64,000 nucleotides of DNA from GCA-2686295 sp964402995. GTDB taxonomy: Archaea > Nanobdellota > Nanobdellia > Woesearchaeales > GCA-2686295. This document shows positions 7,850 to 15,858 of the stretch, piece after piece. Made by a program: the position numbers and the translations under genes. Where the stretch lies: assembly GCA_964402995.1 (NCBI GenBank), contig CAYOEA010000001.1, positions 186,001 to 250,000 on the forward strand, in the 5' to 3' direction. The stretch's first letter is position 1. Each line of letters opens with the position of its first letter. Below the pieces are notes generated by a model. That model did not search any database. It was not told where the DNA came from and saw only the letters and a list, made by a program, of their open reading frames with translations.

Positions 7850-8926
7850 ATGGATTCAAAACAATTTAAAGAAGAATTAAAATCTTGCAAAGATAAAGTA
7901 GATTTAGAAGTGATGAAGTTATTCTTAGAAAAAAAGAAACAAACCACTATGATTAAAGAATACGAGCTATTAGAAAGATTTGTAATCAATGGCGGAAAAA
8001 GACTAAGACCATTAATCATGTTAAAAGCCTACGAAGGATATGGTGGGAAGAAAAATATAATACGAGAATCATTATCAATAGAATTACTACATAACTCAAC
8101 ACTAGTAGAAGATGATGTTATGGATGAAGATGAAATTAGAAGAAACGAACCAACAATATATAAAATATTCAAAGACAAATTTTTAAGACTAAAAAAAGAA
8201 AAAAAGTATAACGGCTCATTATTCAATAGAGAATCATCAAGACATGCAGTATCAAATTCAATGATTCTAGGAAATATATTATATTCATTAGGATTTGACT
8301 GCATCATAAAATCAAAAGAAAATAAAGACAAAGTAAATGAATGTATAAAAAGATTCAATGAATCATTCATCAGAGTAAATGAAGGACAATTCTACGATTT
8401 AGCATACGAAAACAAAAAACAAGTATTAGAAGAAGAATACATTCAAATGGTAGAATATAAATCATCATACATCGTTCGAATAGCAGCAGAAATTGGCGGA
8501 GTACTAGCAGGAGCAAAAAAAGAACATATAGATGCACTATCAAAATTCTTAAAAGATATAATTGTATCATTCCAAATAAGAGATGACTTAATGGATATAG
8601 ATGAAAGTTTAAGTAAAGGACATGAAGTCGGATCAGATATAAAACAAGGGAAAAGAACACTTCTAGTGATCAAAGCATTGGAAATGGGAAATCTAAGAGA
8701 AAGAAAAAAAATACTTACGGCACTTGGAAAAGAAAATGCAACAAAAAAACAAGTAAAAACAGCAATAGAAGCATTATACTATAGTGGAGCAGTACAATAT
8801 TGTCAAGATTACTCAGAACAAAGAATTTTTAATGCAAAAAAGATTTTAGAAAAAACAGGATTAAATAAAGACTCAAAAGAATTTTTCTCAATACTAGCAG
8901 ATTATATGATTAGCAGAACAATCTAA
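7850..8926 (+). CDS. idsA: Polyprenyl (geranylgeranyl-type) diphosphate synthase
   Basis: Builds trans-isoprenoid chains by adding isopentenyl diphosphate to allylic diphosphates, feeding archaeal lipids and carriers. The family signature is complete: GGKRLRP (48-54), first Asp-rich DDVMD (88-92) and second DDLMD (245-249) in FQIRDDLMDID. The length of 358 aa is slightly long, owing to an insert after the first Asp motif (LKKEKKYNGSLFNRESS). Product chain length cannot be assigned. Start ATG at 7850. A cis-prenyltransferase gene that can use its product lies 0.8 kb away. Confidence 0.92.
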   Translation: MDSKQFKEELKSCKDKVDLEVMKLFLEKKKQTTMIKEYELLERFVINGGKRLRPLIMLKAYEGYGGKKNIIRESLSIELLHNSTLVEDDVMDEDEIRRNEPTIYKIFKDKFLRLKKEKKYNGSLFNRESSRHAVSNSMILGNILYSLGFDCIIKSKENKDKVNECIKRFNESFIRVNEGQFYDLAYENKKQVLEEEYIQMVEYKSSYIVRIAAEIGGVLAGAKKEHIDALSKFLKDIIVSFQIRDDLMDIDESLSKGHEVGSDIKQGKRTLLVIKALEMGNLRERKKILTALGKENATKKQVKTAIEALYYSGAVQYCQDYSEQRIFNAKKILEKTGLNKDSKEFFSILADYMISRTI

Positions 8927-8928
8927 GA

Positions 8929-9558
8929 TTATTTAGTAAAAAGAGAACCATAAGAAATCATACTATCTGAAGAAAGTTCAAAAGCAACAATTCTATCCAT
9001 GTCTAAATTTGATGAAATATAACGATCCTTTGCAAGAGAAGCCGCATATTCTGAAGGATAAAGTTTTACAGAACCACCGTTGAATTCTGAAGAAATTGAA
9101 TGTAAATTATCATTCTGGAAATAAACTAACGCATAAGAACCATAATAATCATGAAGATTAGAAGCAGGCAAGAAAGCACCGTTTAAAGGAATATCGAATT
9201 TTAGATCTAAAATGTCCAAACCATTTTTATCAGTGATAGATAAAAGTTCTTTTGAATCAACATCTAAATGTAAAATTGAATGATTAGGACCAGCAGATTC
9301 TTTAGCCTTCCATAAATCAACTTCAACTTTTTCATCTGGACCAAATGAGACTGCATAATCATCTGGACTTCGTTTAAAATTCATAAAAGACTTAAGATCA
9401 TGATCTAAAACTAAGAACATCTTATTTTTTGGCTCAGCTCGTAAGAATTTAAGCGTAGGAGGATTATTGTTATAATCTAATAAACTTGACATAGGAATTG
9501 CATTCCCAGCTATAAACTTTGGAATTAATAATAAATTATTTTTTACTAGTCGAGCCAT
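8929..9558 (-). CDS. Hypothetical protein, 209 aa
   Basis: Not recognised. A soluble protein without signal peptide or obvious motif. Predicted mixed alpha/beta, with alternating hydrophobic strands (KMFLVLDHDLK, SILHLDVDS, YALVYFQND). It ends 2 nt from the end of the converging isoprenoid synthase gene. The clean frame, ATG start and compact spacing argue that it is real. Two other orphan proteins of this type lie at 53347-54210 and 55656-56138; I cannot show that they are related. Confidence 0.6.
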   Translation of the reverse strand: MARLVKNNLLLIPKFIAGNAIPMSSLLDYNNNPPTLKFLRAEPKNKMFLVLDHDLKSFMNFKRSPDDYAVSFGPDEKVEVDLWKAKESAGPNHSILHLDVDSKELLSITDKNGLDILDLKFDIPLNGAFLPASNLHDYYGSYALVYFQNDNLHSISSEFNGGSVKLYPSEYAASLAKDRYISSNLDMDRIVAFELSSDSMISYGSLFTK

Positions 9559-9608
9559 AACAAATACTAATTAGAATTAAGAGTATTTAATATTTACTAT
9601 AGTTATCG

Positions 9609-9800
9609 ACCAAATCTTCGCTCACGAGCATTAAAATCATCAAGAACCTTAACAAAATCTTCTTTCTCAAATAACGCAAATAGGCGTTAACTATAAAACT
9701 CCTAATAGTCGTTAAAAGAAAAAGAATAATCTACTTACCAAATCTTCGCTCACGAGCATTAAAATCATCAAGAACCTTAACAAAATCTTCTTTCTCAAAT
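9609..9800 (-). repeat. 64-bp direct duplication of the cis-prenyltransferase gene tail
   Basis: Positions 9737-9800, which encode the last ~20 residues of the cis-prenyltransferase, are repeated exactly at 9609-9672, 128 bp further downstream in the direction of transcription. The spare copy keeps the frame through RERRFG, then reads R-stop instead of K-stop. The 64 nt between the copies hold small inverted repeats (AACGC/GCGTT). Confidence 0.95.
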
Positions 9801-10441
9801 TCAGGCCAAGTTTTTTCTAAAAAGAACCACTCAGAATAATTGGATTGCCAAATTAAGAAATTAGAAGTTCTGTGATCACCACCAGTTCTAATAATTAAAT
9901 CAGGCTGAGCTGCAGTATAAAGATAATTTTGGAAGATATCTTCATTTATTTTAGATACCTCGACTAATCCATCCTTAATATCTTGCCCAAGCTTCATAAC
10001 AGCATCAAGAACTTCTTCACGACCACCATAAGCAATTGCAAAATTCAATGTAAATTTTGTATGAGACTTAGTTTTATCCATGACTTCTTCCATAACTTCA
10101 CGAACATTAGAAGGTAATAAATGAATACGACCAATAATATTTACTTTGATTGACTCATCAAAAACACGTTTATCAGCTAAAAGTGCAGTAAACTCTTTTT
10201 CCATAAGCTTCATCAAATAATCAAATTCTTGTTTAGGACGATTCATATTTTGAATAGAAAAAGAGTATAAAGTAAGCTCTTTAACACTAAGTTCTTGAGC
10301 CCAAGTTAGAAGACTTTCTACTTTTCTAGCACCCCATTCATGTCCTTTCCAAGGTTTAAGCATAAGTTTCTTAGCAAACCTACGGTTTCCGTCAAGAATT
10401 ATACCTACATGTAAGGGCATTTTATTAGTACTTGGTTTCAT
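9731..10441 (-). CDS. uppS: cis-Prenyltransferase (polyprenyl diphosphate synthase)
   Basis: Makes the long cis-polyprenyl diphosphate that becomes the lipid carrier for glycan assembly. Signatures are HVGIILDGNRRFAKK with catalytic D17, KGHEWGARKVESLL, the YSFSIQNMNRP segment and the C-terminal DLIIRTGGDHRTSNFLIWQ and WFFLEKTWPEF. The length of 236 aa is normal. The ATG lies in an AT-rich region that also serves the divergent transglutaminase-like gene. Oddity: the final 64 nt of coding sequence are duplicated downstream of the stop. Confidence 0.95.
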   Translation of the reverse strand: MKPSTNKMPLHVGIILDGNRRFAKKLMLKPWKGHEWGARKVESLLTWAQELSVKELTLYSFSIQNMNRPKQEFDYLMKLMEKEFTALLADKRVFDESIKVNIIGRIHLLPSNVREVMEEVMDKTKSHTKFTLNFAIAYGGREEVLDAVMKLGQDIKDGLVEVSKINEDIFQNYLYTAAQPDLIIRTGGDHRTSNFLIWQSNYSEWFFLEKTWPEFEKEDFVKVLDDFNARERRFGK

Positions 10442-10497
10442 GATAGAATTTAAAAACGTAGGGAATATTTAAATATTTCTCATGAGAGATATATAAA

Positions 10498-11187
10498 ATG
10501 GGCTTAAGTGAAGACGATATGCTACGAGAAGCAGAAGAAATAGATAGAGAACCTGGTAAAAGAATGAAATCTTTAGCGCCAGTTGGGTATATTATAGGAT
10601 TATTCCTCGTATTAATGCTAATATTAATGATATTTCCACACTACGGAATAAAATCAGATCCAAGACCAGATCACATTCCAACAATTGAAGAAGTAATGAT
10701 ATTTGATGCAAAAATTTCAAATGAAACAAAGAGTTTGAAAACAAGAGCAGATTTTTATGAATTTGTAGTTCCGCATGATAAACAAGTAAAAAGTCTAGCG
10801 AATAAAATATCTTCAGTTGCATGTTCAGGTGAAAGAGTCTGCCATGCAAAAGCAATTTATTATTTTGTCAGAGATAACTTCGACTACATATCAGACCCAG
10901 TAAATTTTGAATATGTAGAAATGCCGTTTGACTTTGTTTTAAGCGGAGGCGGAGATTGTGAATCGGGAACGCTACTTATGACAAATCTTCTTGAAGCAGT
11001 AGGAATAGATGTAGAGCTAGTATTCATCCCAGGACATGCATTCTTACGAGCAAAACTACCACAAGCATCATCAAAATATAAAATGGACGGAGACTGGGTT
11101 TATTTGGATTGGACATGTAAGACTTGTGACTTTGGAGAAATAAGTCCAAATAGCGTAAAAGCTAAGAAAAGTTTTCTAGAAGTATAG
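10498..11187 (+). CDS. Membrane-anchored transglutaminase-like protein
   Basis: A 229-aa protein with a short cytoplasmic N-terminus, one membrane helix (about 28-47, VGYIIGLFLVLMLILMIF) and an external papain-like transglutaminase domain. The catalytic triad is visible: C154 in GGGDCESGTLL, H180 in FIPGHAFLRA and D204 in VYLDWTC. Archaeal members of this fold are usually proteases or amide hydrolases rather than cross-linkers; the substrate is unknown. It is divergent from uppS, which fits an envelope cluster. Further Cys near the C-terminus (CKTC) may form a disulfide. Confidence 0.85.
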   Translation: MGLSEDDMLREAEEIDREPGKRMKSLAPVGYIIGLFLVLMLILMIFPHYGIKSDPRPDHIPTIEEVMIFDAKISNETKSLKTRADFYEFVVPHDKQVKSLANKISSVACSGERVCHAKAIYYFVRDNFDYISDPVNFEYVEMPFDFVLSGGGDCESGTLLMTNLLEAVGIDVELVFIPGHAFLRAKLPQASSKYKMDGDWVYLDWTCKTCDFGEISPNSVKAKKSFLEV

Positions 11188-11316
11188 ATAAAGATATGTG
11201 AACTAACATGAGAAATAATTTCATTATGTTTAAAAAAAATTAAAGAAAAGAATACTTAAAAAATGTTCTTTAATACATTTAAAATTCAATTTTAAAAAAA
11301 AAATAATTAAAACTAT

Positions 11317-11952
11317 TTATTCAGAACTTTCTTTATACATAAATCTAAACCAAGGTTTCTTTTCAACTATATTTCCTTCTGCATCCATATCATATGTTTT
11401 TACAGCATTCCCTTTTATGAAACCTAAAAATTTTACTTCTTCTTTTGCTTTTATTTTAACAGCGCCAGTTTCTTCATCAACTTCAGTAATTTCAAGATCT
11501 TTCATGTTTTGAAGTTTTGATTCATATTTTTGTTGAAACTGTTCCATGTTTTTTTGAAGCATTTGTTTTGCATTCTCATTCTTAACTTGAGACATAGCAG
11601 TTTCAAGACCTGTTTGTAATTTTTCTTGATTCTGAACTTTTAATTGTTCTCCAGCACCATTCTTAATTCCATCGCCTGAACCGTTTTTAAGTCCATCACC
11701 TGAACCATCCTTAAGCTGAGTTTGAGTCTGAGTTTGATTCATAAGCATATCTCCATCGCCTTGACCCAATCCAGCCATGTGATCCTCTGATTCATTATTT
11801 ACATCAAGTCCAGTAAGTTTTGGCTCGTTAGCTGTTTCAGGATTCATTCCTGGTTCACTATCGCCAAGGCCTGAATCATTATTTCCTTGTTGTGCTAATG
11901 CCATCGTACTAAGTAAGAAAAGAGTTATTATTAATACTAATATTTTTTTCAT
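11317..11952 (-). CDS. Secreted acidic repeat protein
   Basis: Function unknown. The start used is the ATG at 11952 (MKKILVLIITLF), because GGAG lies just before it, on top of a possible TTG start 15 nt upstream. The 211-aa product has a signal peptide cut after ALA, an acidic Gly/Asn/Gln-rich region with short repeats (LKNGSGDGIKNGAGE, TQTQTQ), a helical stretch (about 105-150) and a C-terminal domain ending in WFRFMYKESSE. Exported, low-complexity proteins of this shape are common in Woesearchaeota-like genomes. A surface or envelope role is inferred. Confidence 0.7.
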   Translation of the reverse strand: MKKILVLIITLFLLSTMALAQQGNNDSGLGDSEPGMNPETANEPKLTGLDVNNESEDHMAGLGQGDGDMLMNQTQTQTQLKDGSGDGLKNGSGDGIKNGAGEQLKVQNQEKLQTGLETAMSQVKNENAKQMLQKNMEQFQQKYESKLQNMKDLEITEVDEETGAVKIKAKEEVKFLGFIKGNAVKTYDMDAEGNIVEKKPWFRFMYKESSE

Positions 11953-12104
11953 TTTTTTATTCTCCAATAATTTTTTATTAACTTAAAAACGCTAAAATGT
12001 ATTAAATTAAGTGTATAACAGTAATCTAATAACTTAATATATATATAAATTGACTTATAAATTTTATGAAATGAATAATAAGAAAAATAAATTAATAAAT
12101 TATT

Positions 12105-12647
12105 TTATTTACAATCTGGACAAACATTAGAACCATCAGACTCAGATAATTTATGAGACCAATTTTCACACACATCACAGACTCCTTCTTCAAATTGACT
12201 AAAATCAACAATTGGTTTAGTACTTTCTTCTCTAAGAACCATTCTATCAACAAACAGTTCGAATAACTGAGGCTGAATTTTTAGAATATCTTTTTGAGTA
12301 AGTAAACCTATAATATCATCACCCTCTTTAACTGGTAATCTTCGCACTTCATTATTTCGCATCTCAATTAAAGCTTCGAATAAATCTGCTTTCGGACTTA
12401 CAGTATGCATATCAGTTTCCATAATATCACTAGCAAAAGTTTCATCAGGATTAAGAGCTTTAGCCAATACTTTAAAGACCATATCTTTTTCAGTTATAAT
12501 TCCGCGAATTTCACCGCCAACAGTGATTAGAAGACTTCCAACATTGTATTTCTTTATCTTTTTAGCACAAGAAGTTACACTGTCAGTTGAAGAAGCTTTA
12601 ACTGGTTTATTAGTCATTGCTTCGTAAACTTTTATACCTGTTTTCAT
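12105..12647 (-). CDS. CBS-pair protein with C-terminal zinc ribbon
   Basis: Two CBS domains (about residues 1-65 and 70-130) form a Bateman module that binds adenine nucleotides or SAM as an energy or metabolite sensor. Signatures are SLLITVGGEIRGIITEKD and VKEGDDIIGLLTQKDILK. The last ~25 residues form a zinc ribbon (CDVC then CPDC), a combination seen in archaeal CBS-rubredoxin-like proteins. A strong GGAGGT SD lies just before the ATG. No catalytic domain is attached, so it probably acts on a partner. Confidence 0.9.
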   Translation of the reverse strand: MKTGIKVYEAMTNKPVKASSTDSVTSCAKKIKKYNVGSLLITVGGEIRGIITEKDMVFKVLAKALNPDETFASDIMETDMHTVSPKADLFEALIEMRNNEVRRLPVKEGDDIIGLLTQKDILKIQPQLFELFVDRMVLREESTKPIVDFSQFEEGVCDVCENWSHKLSESDGSNVCPDCK

Positions 12648-12845
12648 AAATTTACCTCCACGAATTTATGGACTAGAAAATTTTTGAAATTTTCTAATTT
12701 CATTTTAACACGTGTAAAAGGGATTTATTATGTGAAACACCTTACTTAAATTATTATTAACAACCCCTTAATATAGGAACAAAAGCAGTTCATATTTAAA
12801 AAAGTTATTATTAGAAGGGTGTTTAGCTAGAAAAGAAAAAGAAAA

Positions 12846-12891
12846 TGCTCAAGAATAAAATTCTTGGCACCAGCAGAATAAAACATCTGCT
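12846..12891. other. Structured element A: bulged hairpin plus second hairpin
   Basis: TGC and CAAGAAT (846-848, 850-856) pair with ATTCTTG and GCA (860-869), leaving T849 bulged. A second hairpin AGCAGA/TCTGCT (872-877/886-891) follows. On the minus strand this is just after the NT-HEPN gene and is followed by a T-rich tract, so it may act as a terminator or 3' UTR element. The same bulged design occurs at 24254-24281 and 30009-30037. Confidence 0.55.
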
Positions 12892-12913
12892 TGAAAATTA
12901 AAAAAATAATTAA

Positions 12914-14767
12914 TTAATAATTAATTAAAACTTCAACATCCCGTCCAAATATAGTTTTCAAGTCCTCAAAGATTGGTTCTTTAATAAAAACTTTAGCAGG
13001 CATTTCAACTGCAACTAAAGCTTTTTCTAAATCTTCAAGAGTTGATTCTCTAATATTTGATAAAGAGCCTTTTTCAGTTAAATCAGCACAAGAAATATCC
13101 TTGTCTTCATTATCTATATCATGGATAATAAATGCAACCTTACCAATTAAGATTACTTCCCCAAATTTCTTACCATGCTTAACTCTTATTCTGGTTTTTT
13201 CTAATTCACGACCACGTTTTCTTTGGATATACTCTACAAGGAATTTTAGTAAATCTCTTGCATCCTTGTTTAATTTTTGTATGTCATGTTTCAGAAGTTT
13301 TCCATTGTCATATTCTTTCTTGGCCTTAACAATGCTCTTTAAAATTCTTAAGTATCTTTCAGGCATTAAACCCTTATGAATTACTTCAGATTCAAAAATT
13401 TTAATTATGTCAGTATCTTTAACTTTTTCAATTCCTTCAAGACGTAAAATGTCACGAAGAACAGTTACAACACTTTCATAATTATGAACTACGACTTCAT
13501 CTTCTTTTACAGTTTCAATTTGTTTGAAAAGTTTATTTAAACGTTCAAGATATTTCTCAGTATTCTTTAAATGCTTATCAAGCTCAGTTCCTGAAACTTC
13601 TTTTTTAGTTCCATGCTCTAAGTCTTTTCTAAGTTGAATAACTGCTTTTAACATATCAACATATTCTTTCTCAAGAAGTTTTTCTTTCTTAACAAAAATA
13701 TCCATTAAAACTTCAGGAGTTTCTTTTGGAGTTGGAGGAGGAATACCAAACATCATTAATGCTGCTTGTGAAGGTGTAAGCATAGCATAGAATAAATCTT
13801 CCATACCAATTTCTTTAATCTTCATTTTCACACGTTGAATCATTTGATCCCCAGTTGATTTAAACATATCAATGGATTCCGGACTAGGCTTCACTCTACC
13901 CATTTGCAGAAGTTGTTTCCACGGCATGAAAACTCCACGATCATATAGAGGAATTCCATCTCTTAAGAAAGTAAAAATTACCGGACTTGCTTCTTTAATA
14001 TAATCCCAGAAATCAGTTAAAATGTAAACTTGGATATTTAATTTGTTTTCAATACCAGTCATTTTACCAGCATCTAAACCCATACCAATAATAATTGCTC
14101 TAAGCTTGTCTTTTAACTCTGCTCGAGTCATTTTCTTAACATCAGTATCATCTATAACAATAAATACATCAATATCAGACTCAGGAGTTGCTCTTCCTTG
14201 AACTAAACTTCCAGCAAGAACATAAGAGACAATATATTTTTCGAATTTCTTTAAAACCATGTTTTTGTGAATTTCAGAAATTTTTAAAGCTGCAAGCATA
14301 CCCTTATCATAAACAGGAGCACCCATTGCAATTAATTGTAACATATCATATTTAGCGTCAAAGCAAGATTGCCATACTTCACTAATAATAACAACTTGAG
14401 GAACAAGAGTCTTATCAATTTTCTGAGCCATTTCACCCATAATTTGAGAAAGTTTTTCTTTTAATTCCTCTTTAGTCATTTTTTTACTATCAGTATCATC
14501 GACTAAAACTAAGACATTCACTTTATCTTTTTCCTTTTCTTCTTTTGAAGGAGGAAGCAGAGCTATACCCATGACATAATCTTCAAATTTTTCAAGAACA
14601 TTTTTTTTGAATTTATCTAATTTAACTTTGATAACTTCAAGTTTCTTTTTAGTTGCATCAGGGATGTCTGTAGGTAAAGAATCAAGAGCAGATTCCATTT
14701 TCTTTGGAGTTTTAGATTTTTTTTGAATTTTAGTATTAGATTTTTTCTTTGCAGCCAAGTATTTCAC
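12914..14767 (-). CDS. Tandem nucleotidyltransferase (MNT)-HEPN fusion protein
   Basis: A 617-aa protein. After a basic tail come two related nucleotidyltransferase-fold domains. The first (about 50-160) has VLVLVDDTDSKKMT but lacks the GS motif and is probably inactive. The second (about 168-280) has GSLVQGRATPESDID with G186-S187 and D198/D200, the pol-beta MNT signature. Next comes a helical region (about 300-440) with TPSQAALMMFGIPPPTP and RKDLEH (R380, H385), the HEPN RX4H motif. The Tyr that MNT enzymes modify (RX4HXY) is replaced by Thr. A C-terminal domain (about 460-617) is unknown. MNT/HEPN pairs usually form toxin-antitoxin modules; here both lie in one chain, so the role is open. 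Confidence 0.75.
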   Translation of the reverse strand: MKYLAAKKKSNTKIQKKSKTPKKMESALDSLPTDIPDATKKKLEVIKVKLDKFKKNVLEKFEDYVMGIALLPPSKEEKEKDKVNVLVLVDDTDSKKMTKEELKEKLSQIMGEMAQKIDKTLVPQVVIISEVWQSCFDAKYDMLQLIAMGAPVYDKGMLAALKISEIHKNMVLKKFEKYIVSYVLAGSLVQGRATPESDIDVFIVIDDTDVKKMTRAELKDKLRAIIIGMGLDAGKMTGIENKLNIQVYILTDFWDYIKEASPVIFTFLRDGIPLYDRGVFMPWKQLLQMGRVKPSPESIDMFKSTGDQMIQRVKMKIKEIGMEDLFYAMLTPSQAALMMFGIPPPTPKETPEVLMDIFVKKEKLLEKEYVDMLKAVIQLRKDLEHGTKKEVSGTELDKHLKNTEKYLERLNKLFKQIETVKEDEVVVHNYESVVTVLRDILRLEGIEKVKDTDIIKIFESEVIHKGLMPERYLRILKSIVKAKKEYDNGKLLKHDIQKLNKDARDLLKFLVEYIQRKRGRELEKTRIRVKHGKKFGEVILIGKVAFIIHDIDNEDKDISCADLTEKGSLSNIRESTLEDLEKALVAVEMPAKVFIKEPIFEDLKTIFGRDVEVLINY

Positions 14768-14965
14768 CTCTATTTTGCTTGAATAAAATCTAGCACTAAA
14801 TGTTTATAAATATTGCTATTTGGGAATCGTCAAAAAATATTTAATTCTAAGAATTTGGAGTTAAATTTTCATTTTTAAGAAAATTAAGAAATTCGAAACT
14901 TTTATTAAGTATACTAACTGCATAATAGTTAAAAAACGTTTATAAAATATAATAGGTGAAATTAC

Positions 14966-15703
14966 ATGACTCTTGACAAATTTTTACATGGAGATAAAAA
15001 CATAGAAAAGATAATTGGAGAAGCATACGATCATCACGATAAAATCATGGATGACAAGCAAGGCCACGCAGATTTATACAACACAGTAGTTAAGCCAGCT
15101 CATGAAAGTATGATGAGTACAATAAATAAAAAGCTTGCAGACAAAGATCTTTTTGGAAAAGATACAGATAAGATTCACAAAAAAGAAAAAGAGATAAAAG
15201 CGGTAATTGCAGACGGTTTAAAAGAATTTTTCAAAAAAGCTAAACCAGGAATTTTAGATAGTATAAAAGACGAAAAAGATCCAGACGAAGTATATAAAGC
15301 TTTGACCCATTTCTATAACACTCAAGTATTAAAACTAACCCAAGAAGACACGCAAAAAGGAATCTTAGGTCTAAATCACATACTAGAACTAGGAATGAAC
15401 GATAAAGATTATACTCTTGGAAGATTAAAAATGGATCTGGATTCAACCACGGGAATGCACAAACAACAAATAACAGATACATACATTAACAGAAAAGCAA
15501 ATATTAAGTTTACAGATGTTGATGACCACGACGTAGCAAAATATGTACATAAAAAGCTTACAGACAGAAATTTATCAGTTGATAAGATAGGAAGCTTCTA
15601 CACTCATAACATAGAAACATTAAACAAAATCAGATCAACCGCAGTTAATAACAACAGTCTAAAGCAGTACGATATATCTGAAGTAAAAAAACCTAAAAAG
15701 TAA
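14966..15703 (+). CDS. Hypothetical soluble helical protein, 245 aa
   Basis: Not recognised. Rich in Lys, Asp and His, with no signal or membrane segment, and predicted to be all-helical. It has a His-rich start (EAYDHHDKIMDDKQGHAD). The SD-like GGTGA lies 7 nt before the ATG. A T-rich run follows the stop and may terminate transcription. It is divergent from the NT-HEPN fusion gene. No catalytic motif was found. Confidence 0.6.
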   Translation: MTLDKFLHGDKNIEKIIGEAYDHHDKIMDDKQGHADLYNTVVKPAHESMMSTINKKLADKDLFGKDTDKIHKKEKEIKAVIADGLKEFFKKAKPGILDSIKDEKDPDEVYKALTHFYNTQVLKLTQEDTQKGILGLNHILELGMNDKDYTLGRLKMDLDSTTGMHKQQITDTYINRKANIKFTDVDDHDVAKYVHKKLTDRNLSVDKIGSFYTHNIETLNKIRSTAVNNNSLKQYDISEVKKPKK

Positions 15704-15858
15704 ATTATTTTATTTTTATTTTCTTTTTTTATTACTTATTAACAATTACCAATCAGAATATTCTATAGAAAAAAAACAATTCACATAGATTCAAATAGCA
15801 TACTTGAAATAAACGGATTTAAAATAAAATAAATTATTATATGTTTTATTAATTCTAG

